Translations under genes and position numbers: made by a program
In this document: piece after piece, positions 38,364 to 47,578 of the stretch
Numbering within the stretch: position 1 is the first letter of the stretch
Layout of the letters: the number at the start of each line of letters is the position of its first letter
Notes under the pieces: model-generated
Databases searched by the model: none
What the model saw: only the letters and a program-made list of their open reading frames with translations
Told to the model about the DNA's origin: nothing
Source of the DNA: an uncultured Gemmatimonadota bacterium
GTDB lineage: Bacteria; Gemmatimonadota; Gemmatimonadetes; Gemmatimonadales; Gemmatimonadaceae
Assembly: GCA_903910555.1 (NCBI GenBank)
Contig: CAIVZZ010000005.1
Coordinates: 1 to 64,000, forward strand
DNA length: 64,000 nucleotides
Direction of reading: 5' to 3'

Positions 38364-39539
38364 TTAGAGTGACGGCGTCTCAAACCTCTTGGACGGAGCC
38401 CCGAACAGGTTTCCCTGTGCAAGGTCCGCACCCGCGGCGAGCAGCGCATCGCGCTCTGCCACACTCTCTACTCCTTCTGCAATCAACGGCACCTCCAACG
38501 ATGCGAACATGGCGTACATCGCACGTACGGTGCGCTGACGATTCGGATCCTTCTCGATTCCTGCAAAAGCACTGCGGTCGAGCTTCGCAAAATCCGGCGA
38601 CAGCTTGCCGAAATTGTCGAGCCCCGACGTTCCTGTCCCAACGTTATCGATCGCGATCCTGAACCCTGCGCCGCGGAGGCCCGGCATCGCGGCGGCAAGC
38701 GCGGTGAGCTGCTCACCGGCCACGCTTTCGCGAATGTCGAGCACGACACTGCGCGCGATCGGCTCGAGCGGAGCGCCCGATCCAGTCAGCAGCGACTCCT
38801 GCGCATCGAGCGGATGAATGTTCACGAAGAGCAGCGCGCCCTCCGGCATATCGCTGCAATCCTGCCCGATGCGCTGATACAGCGTGCGCGAAAGCGCGGT
38901 GCGCCAGCCGATTCGCTCGGCCGCGAGCAGAAGAGCGCCGTACGATGCAAACAGTGTTTCATCGCAGCGCATGAGCGCTTCGTAGCCGAGCACATTTTTT
39001 TTCTTCAGCGACACCACCGGCTGGAACTCGGCGTGAATCGTCGCGAAAGTGCGCGTGAGGACCGCTTCGAGTGTCGCGCGATCGCCGTACGGAATCGCTT
39101 TGCCCGCCTGCGCTGCGAGTGCGGTGCGCTTCATGCGCGCCAGTTCGCCGAGCGCCGCTGCGCGTCCAACTGAATGGACGAGTGCTTCGGGTTCAACCGG
39201 CTTCAGCAGATATTGTTGCGCGCCATACTCGATCGCGTCGAGCGCGGAGTCGAGTGTGGCGCCTGCGGTCATCAGGATGACCGGGACGTCGAGATCGTGC
39301 TGTCGCAGCTCGCGAAGAAAATCGAGGCCGGAGAGTTCCGGCATGATGATGTCGGTGAGCACGACGTCGAAGCCCTTGTCGGCGAGCAGCGCGAGTCCTT
39401 CGCGCGCATTGCTCACCGTCGCGACGGCAAATCCGTGACGTTCGAGGAGCAATCCGATGACGCGGAGGACCGCGGGCTCATCGTCAATGATTAAAACCCT
39501 GCGGGCGCCGGGGGGGGCGGAAACAGTTGCGGCTGGCAT
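38364..39539 (-). CDS. Response regulator with (probably altered) EAL domain
   Basis: 391 aa. Receiver domain at residues 14-125: acidic pocket VLIIDDEP, phospho-acceptor D63 in LTDIIMPELSG, and Lys in YLLKPVEP. An EAL domain occupies 165-390: EALMR (187-191), N240, K319, E355 in AEGVES and Q376 are kept. Canonical DDFGTG is replaced by DNVGTG (298-303), so one of the two metal-binding Asp is Asn. It may be a weak phosphodiesterase or a c-di-GMP binding effector. Confidence 0.88.
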   Translation of the reverse strand: MPAATVSAPPGARRVLIIDDEPAVLRVIGLLLERHGFAVATVSNAREGLALLADKGFDVVLTDIIMPELSGLDFLRELRQHDLDVPVILMTAGATLDSALDAIEYGAQQYLLKPVEPEALVHSVGRAAALGELARMKRTALAAQAGKAIPYGDRATLEAVLTRTFATIHAEFQPVVSLKKKNVLGYEALMRCDETLFASYGALLLAAERIGWRTALSRTLYQRIGQDCSDMPEGALLFVNIHPLDAQESLLTGSGAPLEPIARSVVLDIRESVAGEQLTALAAAMPGLRGAGFRIAIDNVGTGTSGLDNFGKLSPDFAKLDRSAFAGIEKDPNRQRTVRAMYAMFASLEVPLIAEGVESVAERDALLAAGADLAQGNLFGAPSKRFETPSL

Positions 39540-39546
39540 GCTCTAA

Positions 39547-42500
39547 TTATCGGTCGTAGGCGAGGATTGGCGCTAGCCAGCGCTCTGCTTCCTTTATATC
39601 TACGCCCTTGCGAGCCGAATAGTTGGTGACCTGATCCTGCTCGATTTTGCCAACTCCGAAGTACGCGGACTGCGGATTCCAGAAGAAATAGCCGCTGACG
39701 GATGCTGTCGGAAACATGGCGAAGCTCTCTGTGAGCTCGATTCCGGCCCGCTCGGTTGCGCCGAGCAAGTCGAATATGGTTCGCTTTTCGGTGTGGTCGG
39801 GGCACGCCGGATACCCCGGTGCCGGCCGGATCCCCTGGTACTGCTCGCGAATAATCGCGGAATTATCCAGGTGCTCGTCGGGGGCGTAACCCCAAAACTC
39901 GCGGCGGACGCGTTCGTGCAGCCGCTCGGCAAGCGCCTCCGCGAGGCGATCGGCGAGCGCTTTCACCATGATCGAGCTGTAATCGTCATGCGCGGCCTCG
40001 AACTCGGCGACCTTGGCATCAACGCCGATGCCCGTGGTAACCGTGAACAATCCCATCCAATCGGTGAGACCGGTGGAGCACGGCGCGACAAAATCCGCGA
40101 GCGCTGAGTTCGCGCGCCCGTCCGCCTTCACCATCTGCTGGCGGATTGTGTGAATCGTCGCGATCGGCTTGTACTCATCACTGCGCTCTAACGGCTTGCG
40201 TCCGACGTCTTCCCAAAGCTGGATATCTTCCGCGCCGTCGGAATTGGCCGGGAAAAATCCCACCACCGCCCGCGGCTTCAGCCATTTCTCCTCGACAATC
40301 TTCCTCAGCATCGCCTGCGCATCGTTGAACAAGCTGCGCGCAGCCGGGCCGACTGTGGGATCCTCGAGAATGTCCGGATAGTGCCCTGCGAGCTCCCACG
40401 TCTGAAAAAAGGGCGTCCAGTCGATCCGCGGCACGAGATCGCCGAGTGGGAACTGCGTTTCGTCGTAGGTGCGAACGCCCGTGAAGCTTGGCTTTGGCGG
40501 CGAGATGGTAGTCCAATCAACCTGAACCTTGTTCGCGCGTGCCTGCTCGAGCGTCTGCGTTTTTGTATCGCGACGGCGTTCCGCGCGGCGCTCGCGAACT
40601 TCTTTGTATTCCGCGCGCGTCTCCTGCACGAACGTGTCGCGTTGGGTATCAGAGAGAAGTGCACTTGCAACGCCGACGGCGCGCGACGCATCGAGCACGT
40701 AGACGACCGGGCCCGAGTAGTGGGGCTCGATTTTCACCGCGGTGTGCACTTTGCTCGTGGTTGCGCCGCCAATGAGCAACGGAATCGCGAATCCTTCGCG
40801 CTCCATCTCGCCGGCGACGAACGCCATTTCTTCGAGTGATGGCGTGATCAGCCCGGAGAGACCGATGATATCGGCCTTCTCGCGAATCGCCGTCTCGAGG
40901 ATTTTGGCGCACGGGACCATCACACCTAAATCGATCACTTCGTAGTTGTTGCATTGCAAAACTACGCCGACAATGTTCTTGCCGATGTCGTGCACGTCGC
41001 CCTTCACCGTGGCGACGACGACTTTTCCTTTCGCGCGCGTGTCCGCGTTCTTCACCTTTTCCGCTTCGATGTACGGAATGAGGTGCGCAACCGCGCGCTT
41101 CATGACCCGCGCGCTCTTTACGACCTGCGGCAAAAACATCTTACCCGAGCCGAACAAGTCGCCGACGACGTTCATTCCGTCCATCAGCGGCCCTTCGATC
41201 ACTTCGATCGGGCGTTCGGCTAGTTTGCGCGCTTCCTCGGTGTCGTCAACTACGAAATCCGCGATTCCATGAACGAGTGCGTGCTTCAGTCGCTCGTGCA
41301 CCGGCGCTTCGCGCCACTCCAGATTCGTCGCCTGCTTTGCGGCGTCGCCTTTTACTGACTCGGCAGCCTCGAGCAGCCGTTCTGTCGCGTCCGGCCGCCG
41401 ATTCAGAACAACGTCTTCAACAAGCTCGAGCAGTTTTGGCGGCAGATCGGAATAGAGCGGGAGCGCGCCCGCGTTCACGATCCCCATGTCCATCCCCGCG
41501 GCTACCGCGTGGTAGAGGAACACGGTGTGGATCGCCTCGCGTACCGCGTTGTTGCCGCGGAACGAGAACGAGACGTTGCTCACGCCACCGCTGACATGCA
41601 CGTACGGAAGCCGCGCCTTGATTTCACGAGTGGCTTCGATGAAATCGACGGCGTAGTTGTTGTGCTCTTCGATTCCCGTCGCGATCGCGAAAATGTTCGG
41701 ATCGAAGATGATATCTTCGGGCGGGAATCCGACTTGTTCGGTGAGGATTTTATAAGCGCGCTCGCAGATAGAAATCTTGCGGGCAGCCGTATCAGCCTGA
41801 CCTTGCTCGTCGAACGCCATTACGATCACGGCCGCGCCGTAGCGGCGGACGAGAGTGGCCTGACGAATGAACTCGTCCTCGCCCTCTTTCATCGAGATGG
41901 AATTGACGACGCCTTTGCCCTGAAGACACTTGAGCCCTGTCTCGATGACTTTCCACTTGGAAGAGTCGAGCATGAACGGCACTCGGGCGATTGCCGGCTC
42001 CGTGGCGGCGAGATTCAGATACTTCTTCATCGCCGCGTCGGCGTCGAGCATTCCTTCGTCGAAATTGATATCGATGATCACCGCGCCGGCTTCAACTTGC
42101 TGGCGCGCGACCTCGAGTGCGGCGTCGTAGTCGTCGGCGAGAATCAGTTTCTTGAACTTCGCCGAGCCGGTGACGTTGGTGCGTTCACCGACGTTCACGA
42201 AGTTTGTTTCGGGCCCGATGGTCTGCGGCTCAAGCCCAGCGAGACGCAAACGCTTTGGCACATCCGGAATCGCGCGCGGTGCGATTCCTTTGACGGCGCG
42301 CGCGATCGCGGCGATATGCGCCGGCGTCGTTCCGCAGCAACCGCCCACGATGTTGATGAAACCCGCCTCGGCGAACTCTTTGAGAATTCCGGAGGTGTAC
42401 GACGGCGTTTCATCGTACTCGCCCATTTCGTTGGGCAGGCCCGCGTTCGGATGCACGCTCGTCCAGCAGGGCGCGACGCGTGAAAGCTCCTGGATATAGG

Positions 42501-43287
42501 CTCGGAGATCTTTCGCGCCGAGTGCGCAGTTGAGGCCGACGGACAGCGGGCGCGCGTGGGCGACCGAATTCCAGAATGCTTCGGTGGTTTGGCCTGAGAG
42601 CGTGCGTCCGCTCTGATCGGTGATTGTGCCCGAGATCATCACCGGGACGCGTGTGTTGTCGTGCGCGAAAACTTCTTCGATAGCGAAGAGTGCGGCCTTC
42701 GCGTTCAGTGTGTCGAAGATCGTCTCTACGAGCAGCAGATCCGCGCCGCCGGCGAGCAGCGCTCGCGCCGCTTCGATGTAAGCAACGACGAGTTCATCGA
42801 ACGAGACATTGCGAAAGCCGGCATCTTCGACGCGCGGCGAGATGCTGGCTGTGCGATTCGTGGGCCCAAGCACGCCGGCCACATAACGCGGCTTGCCGTC
42901 CTTTTTCTCTGCCGCATCGCAACGGTCACGCGCGAGACGCGCGCCCGCTTCGCAAAGGTCGGCGGCAAGCTCTTCCATCCCGTAGTCGGCCATCGCGACC
43001 CGAGTGGAGTTGAACGTGTTGGTTTCGATGATATCCGCGCCAGCGTCGAGATACGCTGAGTGGATATCGCCAATAGCGGTAGGGCGGGTGAGGACGAGGA
43101 GATCGTTGTTCCCCTTGAGGTCGCGCGGCCAGTCTGCAAAGCGCTCGCCGCGATATTCTTTCTCGCCGAGCCGGAATTTCTGGATCTCCGTCCCCATTCC
43201 GCCATCGAGAATGAGAATGCGGCGGCCGAGCTCCTGCTTGAGGAGCTCTAGTCGCGCAGCACGATCGAATGGCGGCTGCGCGCTCAT
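39547..43287 (-). CDS. metH: Cobalamin-dependent methionine synthase
   Basis: 1246 aa with all four modules in order: homocysteine-binding zinc domain ([11 protein letters not shown]; zinc Cys in SVGLNCALG and [10 protein letters not shown]), methyl-tetrahydrofolate domain ([17 protein letters not shown]), cobalamin cap and binding domain ([16 protein letters not shown] with axial His, then [17 protein letters not shown]), and the SAM-dependent reactivation domain ([13 protein letters not shown] and [15 protein letters not shown]). It overlaps metF by 4 bases and shares its SAM-II riboswitch. It transfers the methyl group that MetF makes to homocysteine. Confidence 0.98.
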   Translation of the reverse strand: MSAQPPFDRAARLELLKQELGRRILILDGGMGTEIQKFRLGEKEYRGERFADWPRDLKGNNDLLVLTRPTAIGDIHSAYLDAGADIIETNTFNSTRVAMADYGMEELAADLCEAGARLARDRCDAAEKKDGKPRYVAGVLGPTNRTASISPRVEDAGFRNVSFDELVVAYIEAARALLAGGADLLLVETIFDTLNAKAALFAIEEVFAHDNTRVPVMISGTITDQSGRTLSGQTTEAFWNSVAHARPLSVGLNCALGAKDLRAYIQELSRVAPCWTSVHPNAGLPNEMGEYDETPSYTSGILKEFAEAGFINIVGGCCGTTPAHIAAIARAVKGIAPRAIPDVPKRLRLAGLEPQTIGPETNFVNVGERTNVTGSAKFKKLILADDYDAALEVARQQVEAGAVIIDINFDEGMLDADAAMKKYLNLAATEPAIARVPFMLDSSKWKVIETGLKCLQGKGVVNSISMKEGEDEFIRQATLVRRYGAAVIVMAFDEQGQADTAARKISICERAYKILTEQVGFPPEDIIFDPNIFAIATGIEEHNNYAVDFIEATREIKARLPYVHVSGGVSNVSFSFRGNNAVREAIHTVFLYHAVAAGMDMGIVNAGALPLYSDLPPKLLELVEDVVLNRRPDATERLLEAAESVKGDAAKQATNLEWREAPVHERLKHALVHGIADFVVDDTEEARKLAERPIEVIEGPLMDGMNVVGDLFGSGKMFLPQVVKSARVMKRAVAHLIPYIEAEKVKNADTRAKGKVVVATVKGDVHDIGKNIVGVVLQCNNYEVIDLGVMVPCAKILETAIREKADIIGLSGLITPSLEEMAFVAGEMEREGFAIPLLIGGATTSKVHTAVKIEPHYSGPVVYVLDASRAVGVASALLSDTQRDTFVQETRAEYKEVRERRAERRRDTKTQTLEQARANKVQVDWTTISPPKPSFTGVRTYDETQFPLGDLVPRIDWTPFFQTWELAGHYPDILEDPTVGPAARSLFNDAQAMLRKIVEEKWLKPRAVVGFFPANSDGAEDIQLWEDVGRKPLERSDEYKPIATIHTIRQQMVKADGRANSALADFVAPCSTGLTDWMGLFTVTTGIGVDAKVAEFEAAHDDYSSIMVKALADRLAEALAERLHERVRREFWGYAPDEHLDNSAIIREQYQGIRPAPGYPACPDHTEKRTIFDLLGATERAGIELTESFAMFPTASVSGYFFWNPQSAYFGVGKIEQDQVTNYSARKGVDIKEAERWLAPILAYDR

Positions 43288-44204
43288 CGGTCCCCGGTCT
43301 GGTGTCCTCGGACCATATCAGACAGTCGCCCACCCGGCGCCACTGCCGGCCTCAGCCCGAGAATATGACAGAGCGCGTACGACAGATCAGCACGGTTAAG
43401 CGTGTAGAAGTGGAACTCAGTGATCCCCGCATCAGCCAATTGTCGGCACTGTTCTGCCGCGACCGTAATCGCGACGAGCTTGCGCGTATCGGGATCGCTC
43501 TCGAGTCCTGCGAACAACGGCGCCATCGCACTCGGCACAGTCGCGCCCGCTGTTGCGGCAAAGCGCGTCATCTGCGTGAAGTTCGTCACCGGCATGATGC
43601 CGGGCACGATCGGAATCGTGATCCCCGCTTTGCGGGCCCGCTCGATGAAGCGCAGATAGAACGCGTTCTCGAAAAAGAACTGCGTGATCGCGCGTGAGGC
43701 ACCGGCGTCGATTTTTCGCTTGAGATTATCGAGCTCAATATCGATTGAGCGCGAATCCGGATGACCTTCAGGAAACGTCGCGACCGTGACTTCGAAGTCG
43801 TGCCGCTTCTTGAGCGACTCGACCAGCTGCGAAGCGTACGGGTAACCCTCCGGATGCGGCACATATGCGCCCGTGCCCGGAGCCGGATCGCCGCGCAGCG
43901 CAACCACGTGGCGCACCCCCATCTCCCAGTACGAATCCGCGACCGCGTTCACTTCGTGGCACGCCGCATCAGCGCAGGTGAGGTGCGCGGCAGGGACGAG
44001 CGAAGTCTCGTTGAGAATTCGCTGAACTGTTTTGTGCGTACGCTCACGCGTCGATCCACCGGCGCCGTATGTGACCGAGACGAATTTTGGAGCGAGCGGT
44101 TCGAGTCGCTTCACGGCACGCCACAGCGTCTCCTCCATCTCCGGTGTTTTCGGAGGGAAGAACTCAAAGGAGACGTTGAACGGCGCGGCGAGGCTAAGTG
44201 GCAT
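43284..44204 (-). CDS. metF: 5,10-methylenetetrahydrofolate reductase
   Basis: 306 aa FAD-dependent reductase that supplies methyl-tetrahydrofolate to Met[19 protein letters not shown] with the catalytic Glu, [16 protein letters not shown], and [15 protein letters not shown] are typical; [15 protein letters not shown] follows. No clear Shine-Dalgarno precedes the ATG, which lies 16 bases after a terminator-like hairpin. It is the first gene of the metF-metH operon. Confidence 0.97.
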   Translation of the reverse strand: MPLSLAAPFNVSFEFFPPKTPEMEETLWRAVKRLEPLAPKFVSVTYGAGGSTRERTHKTVQRILNETSLVPAAHLTCADAACHEVNAVADSYWEMGVRHVVALRGDPAPGTGAYVPHPEGYPYASQLVESLKKRHDFEVTVATFPEGHPDSRSIDIELDNLKRKIDAGASRAITQFFFENAFYLRFIERARKAGITIPIVPGIMPVTNFTQMTRFAATAGATVPSAMAPLFAGLESDPDTRKLVAITVAAEQCRQLADAGITEFHFYTLNRADLSYALCHILGLRPAVAPGGRLSDMVRGHQTGDR

Positions 44205-44220
44205 CTATATAGAAGGGACG

Positions 44221-44250
44221 AAAAATGCCCGGGCATGTGGAGGCCCGGGC
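44221..44250 (-). terminator. Riboswitch-associated intrinsic terminator
   Basis: On the minus strand two GCCCGGGC arms (44250-44243 and 44234-44227) enclose CTCCACAT and are followed by ATTTTTC, a standard terminator placed between the SAM-II aptamer and metF. The segment GCCTCC (44244-44239), spanning arm and loop, is complementary to GGAGGC in the aptamer loop (44293-44288). Confidence 0.8.
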
Positions 44251-44251
44251 C

Positions 44252-44310
44252 GGCGCTTTAGCTGAATATTTAACGTGGCCGCAATTTGCCTCCAAATCGC
44301 CACGGGATCG
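44252..44310 (-). ncRNA. SAM-II riboswitch (SAM-alpha) upstream of metF-metH
   Basis: On the minus strand the leader contains CGTGGC-GATTTGG, then TTGC-GGCCACG-TTAAA and AGCTAAAG. This is the conserved SAM-II layout: a P1 stem (CGTGGC with GCCACG), a GAUUU-containing loop, the GUUAAA junction and the GCUAAAG tail that forms the pseudoknot. It is placed directly upstream of two methionine-cycle genes, the expected targets. Together with the adjacent terminator it probably stops transcription when SAM is high. Confidence 0.87.
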
Positions 44311-44459
44311 GTTTTTCTACTACATCATTGTATCCGGATGAACGGATGGAGTCAAGGGCTAGGCTGCTGTCCACGGAACCCAGTACAGGCCAGTCCGGTG
44401 ACCGAGACAGTGATGCGCAGGGTAGCCTCAGTATGGACCATATGCTTGGAGGTCGTCGC

Positions 44460-45260
44460 GTGACCGCGTCGCTGCGCACCCTTCTCCGGATTGTCTTCAC
44501 GCTGGCGGTCGCCGTCGGACCTTGGCGACTAGCCGCGCCGCAGGCCGCTCACTCCTCCCTCACTCGCGCGCGGCGCCCGTCGATCGTGGTCACCGGCAGC
44601 GTCGTGGACAGCCTGACGAACCTTCCCCTGCACGGGGTGACGCTCATCATCACCGGCCCGCCCGGCGTCGCGCGGCAGCGTGTGAGCGATCAGGCTGGAC
44701 GGTTCCGGTTCGATTCGATATTGCCCGGGAGCTACGTCATCTCGACAGCTCATCGTTTGCTCGACACAACGCGCGTGACGTTTCGCGTTGCTGCCAGCGA
44801 CAGCGTGTTCATCACTCTTGCCACGCGAGGTCGAGTTGCCGCGCCGCTCTTGTCCAGCGGGCGCCGCGCCCAGATTGCCGCTCTCGATTCAGCGCGTACG
44901 CGTTGGCTCAGTCTTCGACCCGCCGCGTACCGGTTTCACGTGCGCGACGAATGCTTTTGCTTCCCCGGACCTCCCGGATCGACGACGGAAGTTCGAGGAA
45001 ACGTCGTGACGTTGCTTGGCACAGACGGCGTCAGACATCTCGTTACTCCCGATTCATCGAAGGCCTACGACATCGGCGGGCTGTTCGACTTCATGACAAA
45101 GGTCGTCATCGACGACCGCATGGAGCTCAAAGGCGTCGAGTACGACGCGACGTACGGCTATCCACGAAAGTTCACGACCGAATCATCGCTCATAGTCACC
45201 GACACGTGGGTGCACTACTTCATCGAAGACTTCCAAGTGGTGGCACCTCGGGCTCCATGA
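44460..45260 (+). CDS. Exported protein: carboxypeptidase-regulatory-like plus DUF6174-like domains
   Basis: 266 aa from GTG 44460, decided by GGAGG 7 bases upstream and a signal sequence (LLRIVFTLAVAVGPWRLAAP). First a carboxypeptidase-regulatory-like beta sandwich (VVTGSVVDSLTNLPLHGVTLIITGPPG, then AGRFRFDSILPGSYVIS). Second a DUF6174-like region: YRFHVRDECFCFPGPPG, IGGLFDFMTKVV and YDATYGYPRKF. It is first in a three-gene operon; the next gene starts in its stop codon (ATGA). Function unknown. Confidence 0.72.
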   Translation: MTASLRTLLRIVFTLAVAVGPWRLAAPQAAHSSLTRARRPSIVVTGSVVDSLTNLPLHGVTLIITGPPGVARQRVSDQAGRFRFDSILPGSYVISTAHRLLDTTRVTFRVAASDSVFITLATRGRVAAPLLSSGRRAQIAALDSARTRWLSLRPAAYRFHVRDECFCFPGPPGSTTEVRGNVVTLLGTDGVRHLVTPDSSKAYDIGGLFDFMTKVVIDDRMELKGVEYDATYGYPRKFTTESSLIVTDTWVHYFIEDFQVVAPRAP

Positions 45261-46150
45261 TGCCGTCATATCGCCGCGCAGTCCTCGCACCACTGACGCT
45301 CCTCGCGTCGACAACGCTGGACGCACAAACACCGGCCCCGTGTGATCCCAACCGGACACCATTCGGGGTCGAAGCATCGCGCTCATTCTGCTCGCTCACC
45401 GTTCGGCCGGTGCCGCTCGAAGCAAAGCTCCCGTCCACGCTTCCACACTGGACGGGATATATGGACGTCGATGTGACAGTGGTCGTGAACTCGTACGGCG
45501 CCGTGGATCGGCGCTGGACGCAAGCGTGGACGTACAGTTATGGGTCGTTCGGCGTTCCAGGATACAAAATGGAAGACAGTATGATGGTTGCGCTTAAGCA
45601 GTTCCGCTTTTCGCCAGGTTTGGCCGGTGACACGGCGGTGCGTGCTGCGGCTCGCATTCATCTGTTCACGCGCGGCGCGCCAGACACGCTCCCCGCAATC
45701 AGCAGCTGGCGCTACGTCTCCGGCCCTCGCGAGGGCGCGTATGACGGCGACACGCTGTACCTGGATTGGACTCCGGCAGCGCCGTTTCCCGTCGGGACAC
45801 CCGCGGAAATCGGAACTGCAATCGCCACCGCTCTCGCCGAACTTCGTACGACATCGCTCTACGTCAGGATGGCCCGGGAAGATGACATGCAGTTGTGGAC
45901 CGGATGTTCGGTCATCGGCAAGACGATTCCTGACGCGCCGGCCGTCGAAGCGTGGCTGAGGAACGCGGGCGTGCCGTTGGCCGGCGAGAGCAACTGTGCT
46001 TCACTCCTTCCGCGCCACGCTGTTACATGGACGGGCGTGTTTCGCATCACGCCGACCGCGTACATGGTGCGGTACATCGCTCCAGCCTATACCGATGGCA
46101 AGTGCCGCATCGAGCGAGTGACCGGCGGCTGGAAGGCATTGTGTCGTTGA
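45257..46150 (+). CDS. Exported protein with TonB-C-like core, paralog 1
   Basis: 297 aa, signal peptide (RRAVLAPLTLLASTTLDAQ). The centre has the TonB C-terminal pattern: GYMDVDVTVVVNSYGAVDRRW, a gap, MVALKQFRFSPGLAGDTAVRAAARIHLF. The C-terminal half (SSWRYVSGPREGAYDGDTLYLDW ... WTGCSVIGKTIP ... KCRIERVTGGWKALCR) is shared with the next gene. It starts at 45257 with a 4-base overlap, not at the track's 44522. Four conserved Cys suggest disulphides. No TonB membrane anchor or ExbBD is present, so it is not a classic TonB. Confidence 0.7.
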   Translation: MMPSYRRAVLAPLTLLASTTLDAQTPAPCDPNRTPFGVEASRSFCSLTVRPVPLEAKLPSTLPHWTGYMDVDVTVVVNSYGAVDRRWTQAWTYSYGSFGVPGYKMEDSMMVALKQFRFSPGLAGDTAVRAAARIHLFTRGAPDTLPAISSWRYVSGPREGAYDGDTLYLDWTPAAPFPVGTPAEIGTAIATALAELRTTSLYVRMAREDDMQLWTGCSVIGKTIPDAPAVEAWLRNAGVPLAGESNCASLLPRHAVTWTGVFRITPTAYMVRYIAPAYTDGKCRIERVTGGWKALCR

Positions 46151-47049
46151 GCAAGCGTTCATGGTGTCTCGCGGGTGCGCTATGCATCGCTCTCGCGCCG
46201 ACAGTCTCGATAAGCCAGATCCCAGCGGTGAAGCCGGTGAAGTGCGATTCGCTGTACAATGCGCTCTTCGTTACGAAGAACGATCCGGCTTACAACAGCT
46301 GCGCGGTCGACGCGCGACCGCTCCCACTCGCGACAAAAATCCTCGCGGGCGTTCCGTACTGGCTTGGCGAATACCAAGCGTCGATGGCCTTCGTGGTGAA
46401 TGTCGATGGACAGGTCGACTCTACGACACTGGACGTCTCAGGGTCGAGCGGTTGGATGCTTGGCGAGCAGACGCCGCTTTCGGTTCCGAGGGATTGGAAA
46501 ACCGCCGTGCGCAAAGTGAAGTTCAGTGCCGGTACGCTGCGCGGTGCTTCTGTTCGCACTGCGGTCCATCTCGTGCTCATCGTGCCGCCAGCTCCCGACA
46601 GTTCCCCGGCTGCTGCGACGTGGCGATACATCGTCGGCGCGACGTCCGATACGATGCAACTCGAATGGATCGCCGGCGCTCCGCTTGCACCAGTTGGTGC
46701 GCGCGCGACTATTCCCGTGCTGCTAGCTGCTCTGGCGGAGCTGCGAGTTACGCAAATGGACTATCACACCCGCCCGCGCGGGTGGAACGGCTGCTCCGAT
46801 ATCGCCGCCACATTCCCGTACGCCGACGCGATGCGCGAGAACGCTCGCAAGGCGGGCATCGCGCTCGCCGGCGATCCGCGCTGTCCCGTCAGCGATGATC
46901 CGAATGACGTGCGCTGGACAGCATTGTTCAGAGTATCGGAATCGCAATTCGTCCTTCGATTCACGTATCCGGTTGGACTCGATGCGTGGACGACAGCGCG
47001 CTGCTGGGTCGCGCATGTCGAGAATAACTGGCGAGCGGGGTGCCGGTGA
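46141..47049 (+). CDS. Exported protein with TonB-C-like core, paralog 2
   Basis: 302 aa from GTG 46141 (or TTG 46147, which overlaps the previous stop by 4 bases). Signal peptide SWCLAGALCIALAPTVSISQ. Domain order matches the previous gene: QASMAFVVNVDGQVDSTTLDVSGSSG, AVRKVKFSAGTLRGASVRTAVHLVL, then ATWRYIVGATSDTMQLEW, GWNGCSDIAATFP and the ending RCWVAHVENNWRAGCR. The two are tandem duplicates that have diverged strongly. Function unknown. Confidence 0.7.
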   Translation: MSLSKRSWCLAGALCIALAPTVSISQIPAVKPVKCDSLYNALFVTKNDPAYNSCAVDARPLPLATKILAGVPYWLGEYQASMAFVVNVDGQVDSTTLDVSGSSGWMLGEQTPLSVPRDWKTAVRKVKFSAGTLRGASVRTAVHLVLIVPPAPDSSPAAATWRYIVGATSDTMQLEWIAGAPLAPVGARATIPVLLAALAELRVTQMDYHTRPRGWNGCSDIAATFPYADAMRENARKAGIALAGDPRCPVSDDPNDVRWTALFRVSESQFVLRFTYPVGLDAWTTARCWVAHVENNWRAGCR

Positions 47050-47100
47050 TCCGTCCGCGTTTTACAAAATTGCGGCGTTGACCCGGCCAGTGACGCGACG

Positions 47101-47565
47101 CTACGCGATGCCGCGACGCGCTCCGACAAACGCGTCGATCGAGAGGCGGTCTTCAGACGCGGGCATGACGAGGAGAAAGAGCAACAGCGCGAGGCGCGGG
47201 AAAACGTGCTCGTGGAACGCGTACAGCGGTTCCTTGAGCAAATGCCCGAACGTGACCACGAGCAGCACTGCGCCGAGGCTGAGCAGGGCTGCCCGCGTGC
47301 GCCAACCGATGATGACGAGCGCGCCGGCGATCAACTCCACAAACGGAATCGTCGCGCCGACGGCCCACAGTGACCACGTCGGCAGGAACGTATCCTGATA
47401 CGGCAGGAAGAATCGGCGCACATGGCCTGCGGGGCCAAGCTCAAAGACTTTCCAGACTCCTGCCATGAAGAAGATCAGGCCAAGGACACCGCGCGCGAAT
47501 AGCATGGCCCACGCGCGGTTTCCGATCGCGTTCATCGCTTTCATGGAATCTTTGAAGTTTGTCAT
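47101..47565 (-). CDS. DoxX-family membrane protein
   Basis: 154 aa, four membrane segments; ARGVLGLIFFMAGVWKVFELG and PFVELIAGALVIIGWRTRAALLSLGAVLLV are DoxX-like. DoxX proteins are linked to redox or thiosulphate metabolism in some bacteria but most are uncharacterised. It follows the SARP-Kelch gene on the same strand after 13 bases. Two other DoxX-like genes lie at 51.7 and 55.2 kb. Confidence 0.85.
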   Translation of the reverse strand: MTNFKDSMKAMNAIGNRAWAMLFARGVLGLIFFMAGVWKVFELGPAGHVRRFFLPYQDTFLPTWSLWAVGATIPFVELIAGALVIIGWRTRAALLSLGAVLLVVTFGHLLKEPLYAFHEHVFPRLALLLFLLVMPASEDRLSIDAFVGARRGIA

Positions 47566-47578
47566 AGTCTATTGTATT

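Noticed and set aside
44205-44459. SAM-I or SAH riboswitch instead of SAM-II
   Set aside because: The compact H-type pseudoknot order (CGTGG-GATTT, CCACG-TTAAA, GCTAAAG) matches SAM-II, and there is no four-way junction as in SAM-I.
45257-46150. Classic TonB energy transducer
   Set aside because: There is no N-terminal membrane anchor, no Pro-rich linker, and no ExbB/ExbD neighbours; only the C-terminal-like fold is shared.
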